Part shown: piece by piece, positions 54,297 to 62,158 of the stretch
Layout: each line of letters opens with the position of its first letter
How positions within the stretch are numbered: position 1 is the stretch's first letter
Assembly (NCBI RefSeq): GCF_037152535.1
Contig: NZ_JBBCMA010000001.1
Coordinates: forward strand, 1,302,001-1,366,000
Reading direction: 5' to 3'
Source of the DNA: Leclercia sp. AS011
Lineage (GTDB): Bacteria; Pseudomonadota; Gammaproteobacteria; Enterobacterales; Enterobacteriaceae
DNA length: 64,000 nt
Made by a program: the position numbers and the translations under genes
The notes under the pieces: model-generated
The model's database searches: none
What the model was told of the DNA's origin: nothing
What the model saw: only the letters and a program-made list of their open reading frames with translations

Positions 54297-54345
54297 TTCA
54301 CCGTTTTGGTGAAGAGGTGCGGGATGGGTGCACTGTAGTGGTGCT
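54297..54345. promoter_or_regulatory. tandem NtrC-type enhancer sites
   Basis: Minus strand AGCACCACTACAGTGCA (54329-54345) and TTCACCAAAACGGTGAA (54297-54313) both have the CAC-N7-GTG core of NtrC sites. Their centres are 32 bp apart (three helical turns), at about -118 and -86 from the predicted start. This is the arrangement of the classical glnA enhancer. The second site is a perfect dyad but lacks the outer TGC/GCA bases. Confidence 0.75.
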
Positions 54346-54370
54346 CTGGAAGGAACAGGATAAGCATGCC

Positions 54371-55282
54371 TTATTTATTTAAGAAAGACTCAACCGCGCT
54401 GGAGAACCGTTCTGGCTGATCAAGCATGATAAAATGAAAACTGTCATCAATTCGCGTGAAATGGATATCTGGCGCAGCGATATAGGCTCGACGGTACATT
54501 TCATCCACATTGGATGCAGGCACGCCGAATAAGGCGTCATACGCATAAACGACTTCAATCGGTGCTCTGATACGGCCAAGCTCGGGGCGCAAATCGGTAA
54601 CCATCAATTCATATACAGCATCTGCAATGGTTTTACGATCGGAACTGAGCCCGGCAGCCACCAGCGCAGGCCTCACCGCCTCGGTCTTAGCTAAGCGGGC
54701 TATGGATGTTTTCTGAAAGGCGATAAATTCTTCCGGCGATTGCGCCAGCATCCAGTCCCTTGTGGCACCGGCATGGCGGGACGCTGTTTCGCTGGTTGCC
54801 GCAGGGTCAAGCATTAACGTATAGAACGGCAAAGCATCGACAATCATTAAGCGACCGACCAGGTCAGGATGCCGTGCCCCCAGCATCAGGGCAATCTCCC
54901 CGCCAAGAGAATGGCCAACGATCGCCGGCGCTTTGAGGTGTTGGGTGCGGATGTACTCAGCGATAGCGTCAACTACCGGCGCGATGACCTTCCCGTCCCG
55001 GTTGGACATAGCAGGTGTATTTGCAAAGCCCGCGAGTTCTAAAATGTGAACGCGATGGCTCAACTGTAGATCTGATGCTAAATCGGCCCAGATTGCGCGA
55101 GATGACGCCAGCCCTGGGATCAATATGACATCCGTTCCTGAGCCTTGCGTCTCAACGGACATAGACTGCAAATTCGGATGTTCTGATGATATGGACAGAG
55201 ATTGAGCGCTGGATATTGGGATTAAGACAGACATCAATAAAAAAGCGCCTCCGAGCATTGCACGAATATTTGGGGTATGCAT
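54371..55282 (-). CDS. secreted alpha/beta hydrolase
   Basis: A 303-residue protein: signal peptide (about 1-30, ending SSAQS), oxyanion region VILIPGLASSRAIW, nucleophile GHSLGGEIALMLGARHPD (Ser), acid around YAYDALFGVP, and His in DDSFHFIMLDQPERF. Start ATG 55282 follows AGGA; an upstream ATG adds unrelated residues. Substrate unknown. It is monocistronic, downstream of a gene remnant on the other strand. Confidence 0.85.
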   Translation of the reverse strand: MHTPNIRAMLGGAFLLMSVLIPISSAQSLSISSEHPNLQSMSVETQGSGTDVILIPGLASSRAIWADLASDLQLSHRVHILELAGFANTPAMSNRDGKVIAPVVDAIAEYIRTQHLKAPAIVGHSLGGEIALMLGARHPDLVGRLMIVDALPFYTLMLDPAATSETASRHAGATRDWMLAQSPEEFIAFQKTSIARLAKTEAVRPALVAAGLSSDRKTIADAVYELMVTDLRPELGRIRAPIEVVYAYDALFGVPASNVDEMYRRAYIAAPDIHFTRIDDSFHFIMLDQPERFSSAVESFLNK

Positions 55283-55370
55283 TAAATCGTCCTGTTTAAG
55301 CCAGCTCATTTTAAAAGAGCTTTGTTTTTGTGATCCTGTTGACGCAGTCAGACTAACGCGATGAAGGTAG

Positions 55371-55560
55371 GGTGCACCACCACCATATTTAGGGTTGACT
55401 CTGGTTGCTGAGGTAACGTACCGAGTGAATGTCAATATGCGCAGAAACAGATTTCAGGTTGGGTCAGAAGAAAAAGTTAACTGGATGTGGGCCGATAATG
55501 GTATCGGCTACTTTCACAGATCTGCGGAAGGACTCTGGCAGTTTTCATGTCAGTTTTACT
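55371..55560 (+). pseudogene. remnant of a YwqG/DUF1963-like protein (C-terminal end only)
   Basis: A 62-codon open stretch ends at TAG 55558-55560. Its last part reads FQVGSEEKVNWMWADNGIGY followed by a Phe/Trp-rich end, which resembles the C-terminal MMWGDxGxxxF motif of the YwqG family. An in-frame stop (TAG 55368-55370) and lack of any upstream domain indicate a truncated relic. ATG 55437 has no ribosome binding site. Confidence 0.4.
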
Positions 55561-56218
55561 AGAGGTGCTCAATGTCATCACACAGCGCCTGTAATTCGTT
55601 GATCAACCTTGCCACATGGAACCCATCGCACACGGAGTGATGGACCTGAACGGCGAGCGGCAACAATACTTTCCCATCCTGGTGGTAATATTTCCCCAGC
55701 GTGAACATCGGGGAGAAAAAGTTCTTCATATTAGCCACGTTGATATCAAAACTGGTAAAGCTTACCCAGGGAATACCTGACACAAAAAAGATATTTTCTG
55801 GAGACTCACCCTTGGGCCAGTAAGCAAGGTTATTACCATAGCGCGCAGTATCTTCTGAATAAACGTTCTGGAAGTGATGGATATTGCCGTCGTACTGACT
55901 CCATATGCAGGAAAAGGTCTCCGTTTCATTATGGAAAACGGTATAGCTTGGATAAACTTCATCCCAAATGACCAGCTCATCGTTCTTCATCGCCATCCGG
56001 AATTCGGAATGACTATTTACGATCTTAGAAATAAGGAAAATGATTGTCGGATAAAATTTCCAGCCCACCTGCTTAATATGTTTTAGCAGCGCGGTAATAT
56101 CTAATTGCACAGTCTGGTTAAATGTTGATTGAGCAAAAGACTGAAATACCTCGAAATGCTCTTTCCTTGCCCAGCGAGATAAATCAACAGGGGTGTAGTC
56201 TGGCGTTATTTTTTTCAT
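55559..56218 (-). CDS. cat: type A chloramphenicol O-acetyltransferase
   Basis: A 219-residue CAT trimer subunit: [49 protein letters not shown], and active-site [21 protein letters not shown] (catalytic His in HHxxxDG). It acetylates chloramphenicol with acetyl-CoA. The gene is more AT-rich than its neighbours, but there are no insertion sequences or integron parts beside it, so it looks resident rather than plasmid-borne. The start ATG 56218 is the family's usual MKK start. Divergent from iutA. Confidence 0.93.
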   Translation of the reverse strand: MKKITPDYTPVDLSRWARKEHFEVFQSFAQSTFNQTVQLDITALLKHIKQVGWKFYPTIIFLISKIVNSHSEFRMAMKNDELVIWDEVYPSYTVFHNETETFSCIWSQYDGNIHHFQNVYSEDTARYGNNLAYWPKGESPENIFFVSGIPWVSFTSFDINVANMKNFFSPMFTLGKYYHQDGKVLLPLAVQVHHSVCDGFHVARLINELQALCDDIEHL

Positions 56219-56397
56219 TTTTAACCTTAGGGTGGCAAACGCATTGTGAGAGTAGCGCATCCTTATACAGGAGGAAAGAAAATGCCGTCGAGTTTCCCCT
56301 GTTCGCTCGGTTAAGGCCTTCCTGCCCGCCCCCAGAAAACCCCATCAAAATCATGCCATTATGGAAATATTTTTTTAGCAATACCTGTTTACATTTT

Positions 56398-56431
56398 AAT
56401 GATAATTCATATCATCTTGACAATCATTATC
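56398..56431 (+). promoter_or_regulatory. Fur boxes upstream of iutA
   Basis: AATGATAATTCATATCATC (56398-56416) and GACAATCATTATC (56419-56431) are overlapping matches to the Fur 19-mer GATAATGATAATCATTATC. They lie between cat and the receptor gene, about 75 bp before the start, implying iron repression of the receptor. Confidence 0.8.
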
Positions 56432-56507
56432 ACCTGCGAAGGTGATGTTCTTGCGGTACGGGGCTTCAACGCCACGACTACCTCGAAAAATCAGGATGAT
56501 CACAATA

Positions 56508-58697
56508 ATGAAAGCGCGTCACCTCTGGGCTTTAAACCCTTGTTTGTTAATGATGTTAGCCGCTAATGCCTCGGCTGAAGGCCAAAAAGAAGAGTCGCTG
56601 GTGGTCTCCGCCAGCCGAACCAACCACAGCATTACTGACATGGCCCAGACCACCTGGGTTATTGAACAGGCTGACATTGAACAGCAGGTTCAGGGGGGCA
56701 AAGAGCTCAAAGAGGTGCTGGCGCAGTTGATCCCCGGTATGGACGTCAGCGGCCAGGGGCGTACCAACTACGGCATGAATATGCGCGGTCGTTCAATGAT
56801 GGTGATGGTTGACGGCGTGCGGTTAAACTCTTCACGCAGCGACAGCCGCCAGCTGGACTCTATCGATCCCTTTAATATCTCGCGCATTGAAGTGATCTCC
56901 GGCGCAACCTCCCTGTATGGCGGCGGCAGTACCGGCGGCTTAATCAATATCGTCACCAAAAAGGGGCAGCCGGAAACGGAAGTCGAGTTCCAGACCGGTC
57001 TGAAAACCGGGTTCAACAGCCATAACGATAATGACGAGAACGTCGCGGCGGCGGTCAGCGGCGGCAACGATAACGCCTCCGGACGACTGTCGGTGGCCTA
57101 TCAGCGCTTTGGCGGCTGGTACGACGGCAACGGCGACGAAGTGATCATTGATAACACCCAGACCGGGTTGCAATACTCTGACCGTCTGGACGTGATGGGC
57201 ACCGGCACGCTGAATATCGACGATCACCAGCAGCTGCAGCTCACCACGCAGTACTACAAAAGCGAATCCGACGGTAAGCACGGCCTCTACCTTGGCGAGA
57301 ACTTCTCGGCAGTGACGGGTTCCGGCAACGCTTACAACAAAAATAATCTCGACTCCGACCGTATCCCTGGCACCGAACGTCACCTGATCAACCTGCAATA
57401 TGCCAATACCGATTTCTGGGGCCAGGATCTGCTCGCCCAGATTTATTATCGCGATGAGAGCCTGACGTTTTATCCCTTCCCTACCCTTTCCGGTGGCCGG
57501 GTCACCAGCATTGGCGCATCGCAGCAAAAAACTGACTTCTACGGCGGCAAGCTCACCCTCAACAGCAAACCGCTGGATGATTTGACGCTGACGTGGGGTG
57601 TCGATGCGGAGCATGAAACCTTCGACGCCAATCAGCAATTTTTCGACCTCAGCAAAGCGGCGGCCAGCGGCGGCATGAAGCTGGATAACGCCTATAACAT
57701 CGGACGCTATCCGGGCTACAGCATCACCAACCTCGCCCCGTTCCTGCAATCCAGCTACGACTTCTCCGCCATCACCCTGAGCGGCGGCGTGCGCTATCAG
57801 TACACCGAAAACAAGGTCGACGACTTTATTGGCTACGCCCAACAGCAGGGTATTGCCACCGGCAAAGCCACCTCGGCGGACGCGGTACCGGGCGGAAAGA
57901 CTGACTACAACAACCTGCTGTTCAATGCCGGTATTCTGGGTCATCTGACTGAACGCCAGCAGCTGTGGTTTAACTTCTCCCAGGGCTTTGAGATCCCGGA
58001 TCTGGCGAAATATTACGGTTCCGGCACCTACCAGCTGGTAAACGGCCATTACCGTCTGGTCAACAGCGTTAACGTCAACGACTCGAAACTCGACGGGATC
58101 AAAGTTGATGCTTACGAGCTGGGCTGGCGTTACACCGGAGATAACCTGCGCACGCAGATCGCCGGGTACTACTCTCTCTCCGACAAGACCATCAACATCA
58201 ACAAAAGCGACATGACCATCAACGTCGAAGACGATGAGCGTCGTATCTATGGCGTTGAAGGCCAGGTGGATTATTTCTTCACCGACAGCGCATGGAGCAC
58301 GGGTACCAACTTCAACATCATCAAATCGGAAACCCGCGTCGACGGGAAATGGGAGAAGCTGACGGTCGACAGCGCCAGCCCGTCCAAGATGAGCGCATGG
58401 GTCACCTGGGCACCGGGCGACTGGACCTTGCGCCTGCAAAGTACGCAGACGTTTGATGTGTCTGACGAAGCCGGTAAGCACATTGATGGCTATAACACCG
58501 CGGACTTCATCGGCAGTTACCTGCTGCCGGTGGGCAAGCTGAGCTTTAGCGTCGAAAACCTGCTGGATGAAGACTACACCACCGCATGGGGACAGCGCGC
58601 ACCGGGTCTCTACAGCCCAACCTATGGGGCTGAGAACCTTTATACCTATAAAGGTCGCGGTCGTACCTTCGGCCTGAACTACTCGGTTCTGTTCTGA
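56508..58697 (+). CDS. iutA: TonB-dependent ferric-aerobactin receptor, IutA-like
   Basis: A 729-residue outer-membrane receptor: signal peptide (ending ASAEG), TonB box EESLVVSA, plug domain (DMAQTTWVIEQADIEQQVQGGKELKEVLAQLIPGMDVSGQGRTNYGMNMRGR; LYGGGSTGGLINIVTKKGQPET) and a barrel ending in RTFGLNYSVLF with terminal Phe. Long identical runs with E. coli IutA support aerobactin or a related citrate-hydroxamate siderophore. No iucABCD genes are nearby, so it would use siderophores made elsewhere. An alternative start at 56496 adds four residues. Fur boxes precede it. Confidence 0.88.
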   Translation: MKARHLWALNPCLLMMLAANASAEGQKEESLVVSASRTNHSITDMAQTTWVIEQADIEQQVQGGKELKEVLAQLIPGMDVSGQGRTNYGMNMRGRSMMVMVDGVRLNSSRSDSRQLDSIDPFNISRIEVISGATSLYGGGSTGGLINIVTKKGQPETEVEFQTGLKTGFNSHNDNDENVAAAVSGGNDNASGRLSVAYQRFGGWYDGNGDEVIIDNTQTGLQYSDRLDVMGTGTLNIDDHQQLQLTTQYYKSESDGKHGLYLGENFSAVTGSGNAYNKNNLDSDRIPGTERHLINLQYANTDFWGQDLLAQIYYRDESLTFYPFPTLSGGRVTSIGASQQKTDFYGGKLTLNSKPLDDLTLTWGVDAEHETFDANQQFFDLSKAAASGGMKLDNAYNIGRYPGYSITNLAPFLQSSYDFSAITLSGGVRYQYTENKVDDFIGYAQQQGIATGKATSADAVPGGKTDYNNLLFNAGILGHLTERQQLWFNFSQGFEIPDLAKYYGSGTYQLVNGHYRLVNSVNVNDSKLDGIKVDAYELGWRYTGDNLRTQIAGYYSLSDKTININKSDMTINVEDDERRIYGVEGQVDYFFTDSAWSTGTNFNIIKSETRVDGKWEKLTVDSASPSKMSAWVTWAPGDWTLRLQSTQTFDVSDEAGKHIDGYNTADFIGSYLLPVGKLSFSVENLLDEDYTTAWGQRAPGLYSPTYGAENLYTYKGRGRTFGLNYSVLF

Positions 58698-58762
58698 TAA
58701 CCACTCCCTGCCGCCTGCAAAGCGGGCGGCAGTTGACAGATCTCATTCCCCCGGTAAGAATG

Positions 58763-58778
58763 CTGTACATTAAAACAG
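58763..58778 (+). promoter_or_regulatory. LexA (SOS) box of msgA
   Basis: CTGTACATTAAAACAG fits CTG-N10-CAG with A/T-rich centre, 18 bp before the msgA start. This position suits SOS repression by LexA. Confidence 0.8.
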
Positions 58779-58796
58779 TATCTAAAGGTGTGTGTG

Positions 58797-59036
58797 ATGT
58801 TCGTTGAACTGGTTTACGACAAAAGAAATGTGGCGGGACTCCCGGGCGCCAGGGAGATCATCCTGGCCGAACTGACCACTCGCGTGCACCGGATCTTTCC
58901 GGACGCCGAGGTGAGGGTTAAGCCGATGCAGGCGAACGGCCTGAACAGCGATGCCAGCAAAAGCGATCGGGAGAAGCTGAACCGCATGCTGGAAGAGATG
59001 TTTGACGAGGCCGACATGTGGCTGGTAGCGGAGTGA
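58797..59036 (+). CDS. msgA: DinI-like family protein MsgA
   Basis: A 79-residue DinI-fold protein (MFVELVYDKRNVAGLPGAREIIL...RMLEEMFDEADMWLVAE), matching Salmonella MsgA, a virulence-related protein, and ending in the acidic C-terminal helix that DinI proteins use to bind RecA. Start ATG 58797 follows AAAGG; an upstream GTG adds three residues. The LexA box upstream supports SOS control. Confidence 0.88.
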   Translation: MFVELVYDKRNVAGLPGAREIILAELTTRVHRIFPDAEVRVKPMQANGLNSDASKSDREKLNRMLEEMFDEADMWLVAE

Positions 59037-59046
59037 GGTTTCCCAC

Positions 59047-59529
59047 ATGACCCCTTTTCATCAGCTGACGGCCACCAGCCTGCGTGGCGAGCACATCTCA
59101 ATGGCCGACTATGCGGGTAAGGTGGTTCTGGTGGTGAATACCGCCAGCCATTGTGGCTTCACGCCCCAGTACGCAGGCCTTGAAATGCTCTACAAAAAGT
59201 ACGCCGCTCAGGGGCTGGTGGTGCTGGGTTTCCCCTGCAACCAGTTCGGTAAGCAGGAACCGGGCAGTGCCGACGACATTGCCCAGACCTGTCAGATTAA
59301 CTACGGCGTGAGCTTCCCGATGTTCGGGAAAGTGGAGGTCAACGGCCCCAACGCGCACCCGGTGTTTCGCTACCTGAAACAGGAGCTGCCCGGCGTGCTG
59401 GGCGGGCGGATCAAGTGGAACTTCACTAAGTTCCTGATTGGCCGCGACGGTAAACCCCTCAAGCGTTTTGCACCGCTCTCTACCCCGGAGAAAATAGAAG
59501 CCTCTATCGTTGCTGCGCTTGAACTTTAG
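59047..59529 (+). CDS. glutathione peroxidase (Cys type)
   Basis: A 160-residue thioredoxin-fold peroxidase with peroxidatic Cys in NTASHCGFTPQY, GFPCNQFGKQEPG, and the WNFTKFLIG motif (Trp/Asn of the tetrad). It is distinct from BtuE in length and sequence. It reduces hydroperoxides, probably with thioredoxin. Only 10 bp from msgA, so possibly co-induced by SOS. Its 3' end overlaps the convergent hydrolase by 26 bp. Confidence 0.92.
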   Translation: MTPFHQLTATSLRGEHISMADYAGKVVLVVNTASHCGFTPQYAGLEMLYKKYAAQGLVVLGFPCNQFGKQEPGSADDIAQTCQINYGVSFPMFGKVEVNGPNAHPVFRYLKQELPGVLGGRIKWNFTKFLIGRDGKPLKRFAPLSTPEKIEASIVAALEL

Positions 59530-60385
59530 TAGCCGGGCAGTGACTCTCCAGCCATTGCCCGACAACGGGCCATAGTTTCTCCGCGCATCGCGCACGGAAA
59601 AAACCCATATGGCCAATGGCCGGCAGGCCATAATCGGCGCGCCGTATCTCACGGCGTTCAATTCTGGCATTTTGCACGGGCTCCATCAGTCGCGCGATGG
59701 CCTCAGGGTTAGCCCAGGGGTCGTCATCAAAACCCATTACCAGCACCGGTAACGTTATCTCACTTGCCCGCTGGCGGGCGTTCCAGTCTGGATCGTCGTA
59801 GAAATAACCCGGCAATGCGCTCCAGCGCCCCCACTGACGCATCACCGGCGCGGGTAAATCTTCGCCCAGGCCGAGGCGTCGTGCGGGCATGTAGCCGAAG
59901 ATTTGGCAGAGAGCCGGGGCCAGAACACGCAATAAGCACCAGACGCGCACCTTCTCTGCCGTTTGTTTGATGGTGCTCGTCACACCGGCATGGGAGGCCA
60001 CAATGACCGCGGCCTGCAGGGCGTGAGTGGCTGACGAAAGCAGAACGGCATGCCCGCCGACGCTGTGGCCAACCGCCAGCAGACGACGTCCGGGGAAATG
60101 CGTCTGAGCCCAGGCGGTTATGCATCCGACGTCCTGCTCGATCCAGTCTGACATTGAGACGCGGGAGTGACGCATATTTCCTGACTTTGAACGCCCCGTT
60201 CCCCGGTAATCGTAAGTGAGAACGCTGAATCCCTGGTTAAAAAGGTACTCGGCAAATCCCTTATAAAATGCCTGCACCACCGCCGTTGCCGGGTGAAGGA
60301 TTACCACCGCTTTGGCATCGCTTCTTTCCCATATCGTGGCAGCCAGAAACCCGCCTTCATTGACGGGTATTATTATTGCATTCAT
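59504..60385 (-). CDS. alpha/beta hydrolase
   Basis: A 293-residue cytoplasmic alpha/beta hydrolase (LTYDYRGTGRSKSG; nucleophile GHSVGGHAVLL; His in AIGHMGFFR). It resembles the YheT/hydrolase-4 lysophospholipase-like group. Its end overlaps the glutathione peroxidase gene on the opposite strand by 26 bp. Substrate unknown. Confidence 0.83.
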   Translation of the reverse strand: MNAIIIPVNEGGFLAATIWERSDAKAVVILHPATAVVQAFYKGFAEYLFNQGFSVLTYDYRGTGRSKSGNMRHSRVSMSDWIEQDVGCITAWAQTHFPGRRLLAVGHSVGGHAVLLSSATHALQAAVIVASHAGVTSTIKQTAEKVRVWCLLRVLAPALCQIFGYMPARRLGLGEDLPAPVMRQWGRWSALPGYFYDDPDWNARQRASEITLPVLVMGFDDDPWANPEAIARLMEPVQNARIERREIRRADYGLPAIGHMGFFRARCAEKLWPVVGQWLESHCPATKVQAQQR

Positions 60386-60548
60386 TCTTGAGCCTTATTG
60401 ATGTGGTCATACCAGTTGTGTATGAGTTCAATCTAGCCTGTACTTGCATATTTGGCGATTTTTTCTTCTCTGTTGTTATCAGGAAGCGATTGCAATTAGA
60501 CCAGGTTTGCTTATGAATAAAGGCGGTCTGATTAACAGGATTAAGTGA

Positions 60549-61061
60549 ATGACATTACACATGCGGCAAGCAACCCTGGCGGATGCCAGGTTACTGAGTG
60601 AACTGGGTAACAGCATCTATCGCGCCCACTTTAAACATCTGTGGGTATCAGAACCGGAACTGAACCAGTTTTTAACTGCTGAATATTCTCTGCCCGTGCT
60701 TGAGAAGAGCCTGCAAGACCGCAGTGTGTGCTGGTATGTGGCAGAGACCGATCGCCCGATTGGTTTTGCAAAAGTGACCGCTGAAAGCCGCATCCCCGAT
60801 ACGGATATTTCAGGGGTGCTGCTTAACAAGCTGTACTTTGATTCGGCTGAGACAAGTCGAGGCTATGGCCAGATTATGTTTGAGGCGATCAAAACGCGTG
60901 CCCGGGAAAATGGCGCCACATTTTTATGGCTGGAGGTGCTTGAACAGAATCAACGCGCTTGTCACTTCTACAATAAACAGGGCATGGCGCACATCAAAAA
61001 CACCCTTTTCACTACGGCTTCGCAGCAGAGCGTGCTCAGGATCATGGGAATCTCTTTATAG
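60549..61061 (+). CDS. GNAT family N-acetyltransferase
   Basis: A 170-residue GNAT protein. The acetyl-CoA-binding loop is less canonical (LYFDSAETSRGYGQIMFEAIKTRA), and WLEVLEQNQRACHFYNKQGM is motif B. ATG 60549 with AAGTG upstream. Substrate unknown. Confidence 0.83.
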   Translation: MTLHMRQATLADARLLSELGNSIYRAHFKHLWVSEPELNQFLTAEYSLPVLEKSLQDRSVCWYVAETDRPIGFAKVTAESRIPDTDISGVLLNKLYFDSAETSRGYGQIMFEAIKTRARENGATFLWLEVLEQNQRACHFYNKQGMAHIKNTLFTTASQQSVLRIMGISL

Positions 61062-61099
61062 CCTGGTCGCGTGAGTCCGGCGACGGCCCACGCGCCAGG

Positions 61100-61143
61100 T
61101 AGGCGGACCGCGCCGCCGGGGGTGCTGCGCTTGCCCGGTCTGC
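61100..61143. repeat. REP-like GC-rich repeat
   Basis: TAGGCGGACCGCGCCGCCGG then TGCTGCGCTTGCCCGGTCTG forms an imperfect GC-rich hairpin of the same type as the repeats at 5404 and 12976. It lies between the convergent GNAT and LysR genes. Confidence 0.5.
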
Positions 61144-61151
61144 AAGTAACT

Positions 61152-62036
61152 TCAGATTTTCAGGGTATCAATCACCGCGCGCAGAGCGGGTGATACGTTG
61201 CGATGAGGGTAGTAGAGGAACAGCCCGTCCATCCGCAGGCTGAAGTTCTGCAATACCCGGATCAGCGTCCCGCGCGCCAGATCCTCCGCCACCAGCTCGA
61301 CCGGCACATAGGCCAGCCCCAGACCCAGCCGGGCGGCTTCCGCTTCCATATAGCTGTCCGACAGCGCCCACTGCCCCTCGGGGCGATGGGTGATGCTTTT
61401 GCCATCCTGAACCAGCTCCCAGTGGTAGAGACTGCCGTCGGCAAACTGGTAGGCAATGCAGGGATGGGCCGCTAAATCCGCTGGCGTCTGGGGAAAACCG
61501 TAACGGCGTAAATGGTCGGGCGTGCCGACCACCGCCATCTCCATATCGGGCGTAATGCGCACCGCGACCATCCCCTGACCGACTTCCGGCCCCAGCCGGA
61601 TACCGGCATCGAACCGCTCGGCGATGATGTCGACGAAGCGGCTCTCGTTCATCAGCTCCAGCCGGATATCGGGGTAGCGCTGCTTAAATACCGCCAGCTT
61701 TGGCAGGAGACATTTATCGATGGCGTGCTGGCTGGCATTAATGCGCACCGTGCCGGAGGGGGTATCGCGGTAATGCGCCAGGGTGGCGAGCCCGGTATCC
61801 AGGGCGGCAAACCCGGACTGGGTAGTCTGGTAGAGCTGCTCACCGGCCTGAGTCAATGAGAGCCTGCGGGTAGTGCGCACCAGCAGCTGCACGCCCAGCC
61901 GCTCTTCAAGGTCGCGCACCGAGCGGCTGATCCCTGACTGGGCCAGCCCGAGCCGCTGCGCGGCAGCCGTGAAGCTGCCCTCCCGCGCCACCTGCATAAA
62001 CAGGTACAGCTCGTTATAGTTTTCCCGCTTCGCCAT
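61152..62036 (-). CDS. LysR family transcriptional regulator
   Basis: A 294-residue LysR protein: N-terminal winged helix (LYLFMQVAREGSFTAAAQRLGLAQSGISRSVRDLEERLGVQLLVRTTRRLSLTQAG) and a periplasmic-binding-type effector domain. ATG 62036 is chosen over an upstream ATG that would overlap the operator-containing region. Divergent from the secreted hydrolase 62159-63286, which it probably controls through the dyad at 62054. Confidence 0.92.
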   Translation of the reverse strand: MAKRENYNELYLFMQVAREGSFTAAAQRLGLAQSGISRSVRDLEERLGVQLLVRTTRRLSLTQAGEQLYQTTQSGFAALDTGLATLAHYRDTPSGTVRINASQHAIDKCLLPKLAVFKQRYPDIRLELMNESRFVDIIAERFDAGIRLGPEVGQGMVAVRITPDMEMAVVGTPDHLRRYGFPQTPADLAAHPCIAYQFADGSLYHWELVQDGKSITHRPEGQWALSDSYMEAEAARLGLGLAYVPVELVAEDLARGTLIRVLQNFSLRMDGLFLYYPHRNVSPALRAVIDTLKI

Positions 62037-62053
62037 CACCGTCCCCCTCACCC

Positions 62054-62076
62054 ATTCATAACAATATGGTATGAAT
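62054..62076. promoter_or_regulatory. LysR-type operator between the regulator and hydrolase
   Basis: ATTCATA (62054-62060) and TATGAAT (62070-62076) form a perfect 7+9+7 dyad of the T-N11-A kind. It lies 17 bp before the regulator and 82 bp before the divergent hydrolase gene, where LysR proteins bind. Confidence 0.6.
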
Positions 62077-62158
62077 CTTAGCAGCTTTCACCCTCTAATC
62101 AGCATTATTTCTGCTAACTATACTGGGCTCCACACAACAACACAGCCCGGTGCCTCTT

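Noticed and set aside
56940..58481. 513-codon minus-strand reading frame opposite iutA
   Set aside because: It mirrors iutA codons in the antisense frame and has no recognisable protein features; a by-product of GC-rich coding.
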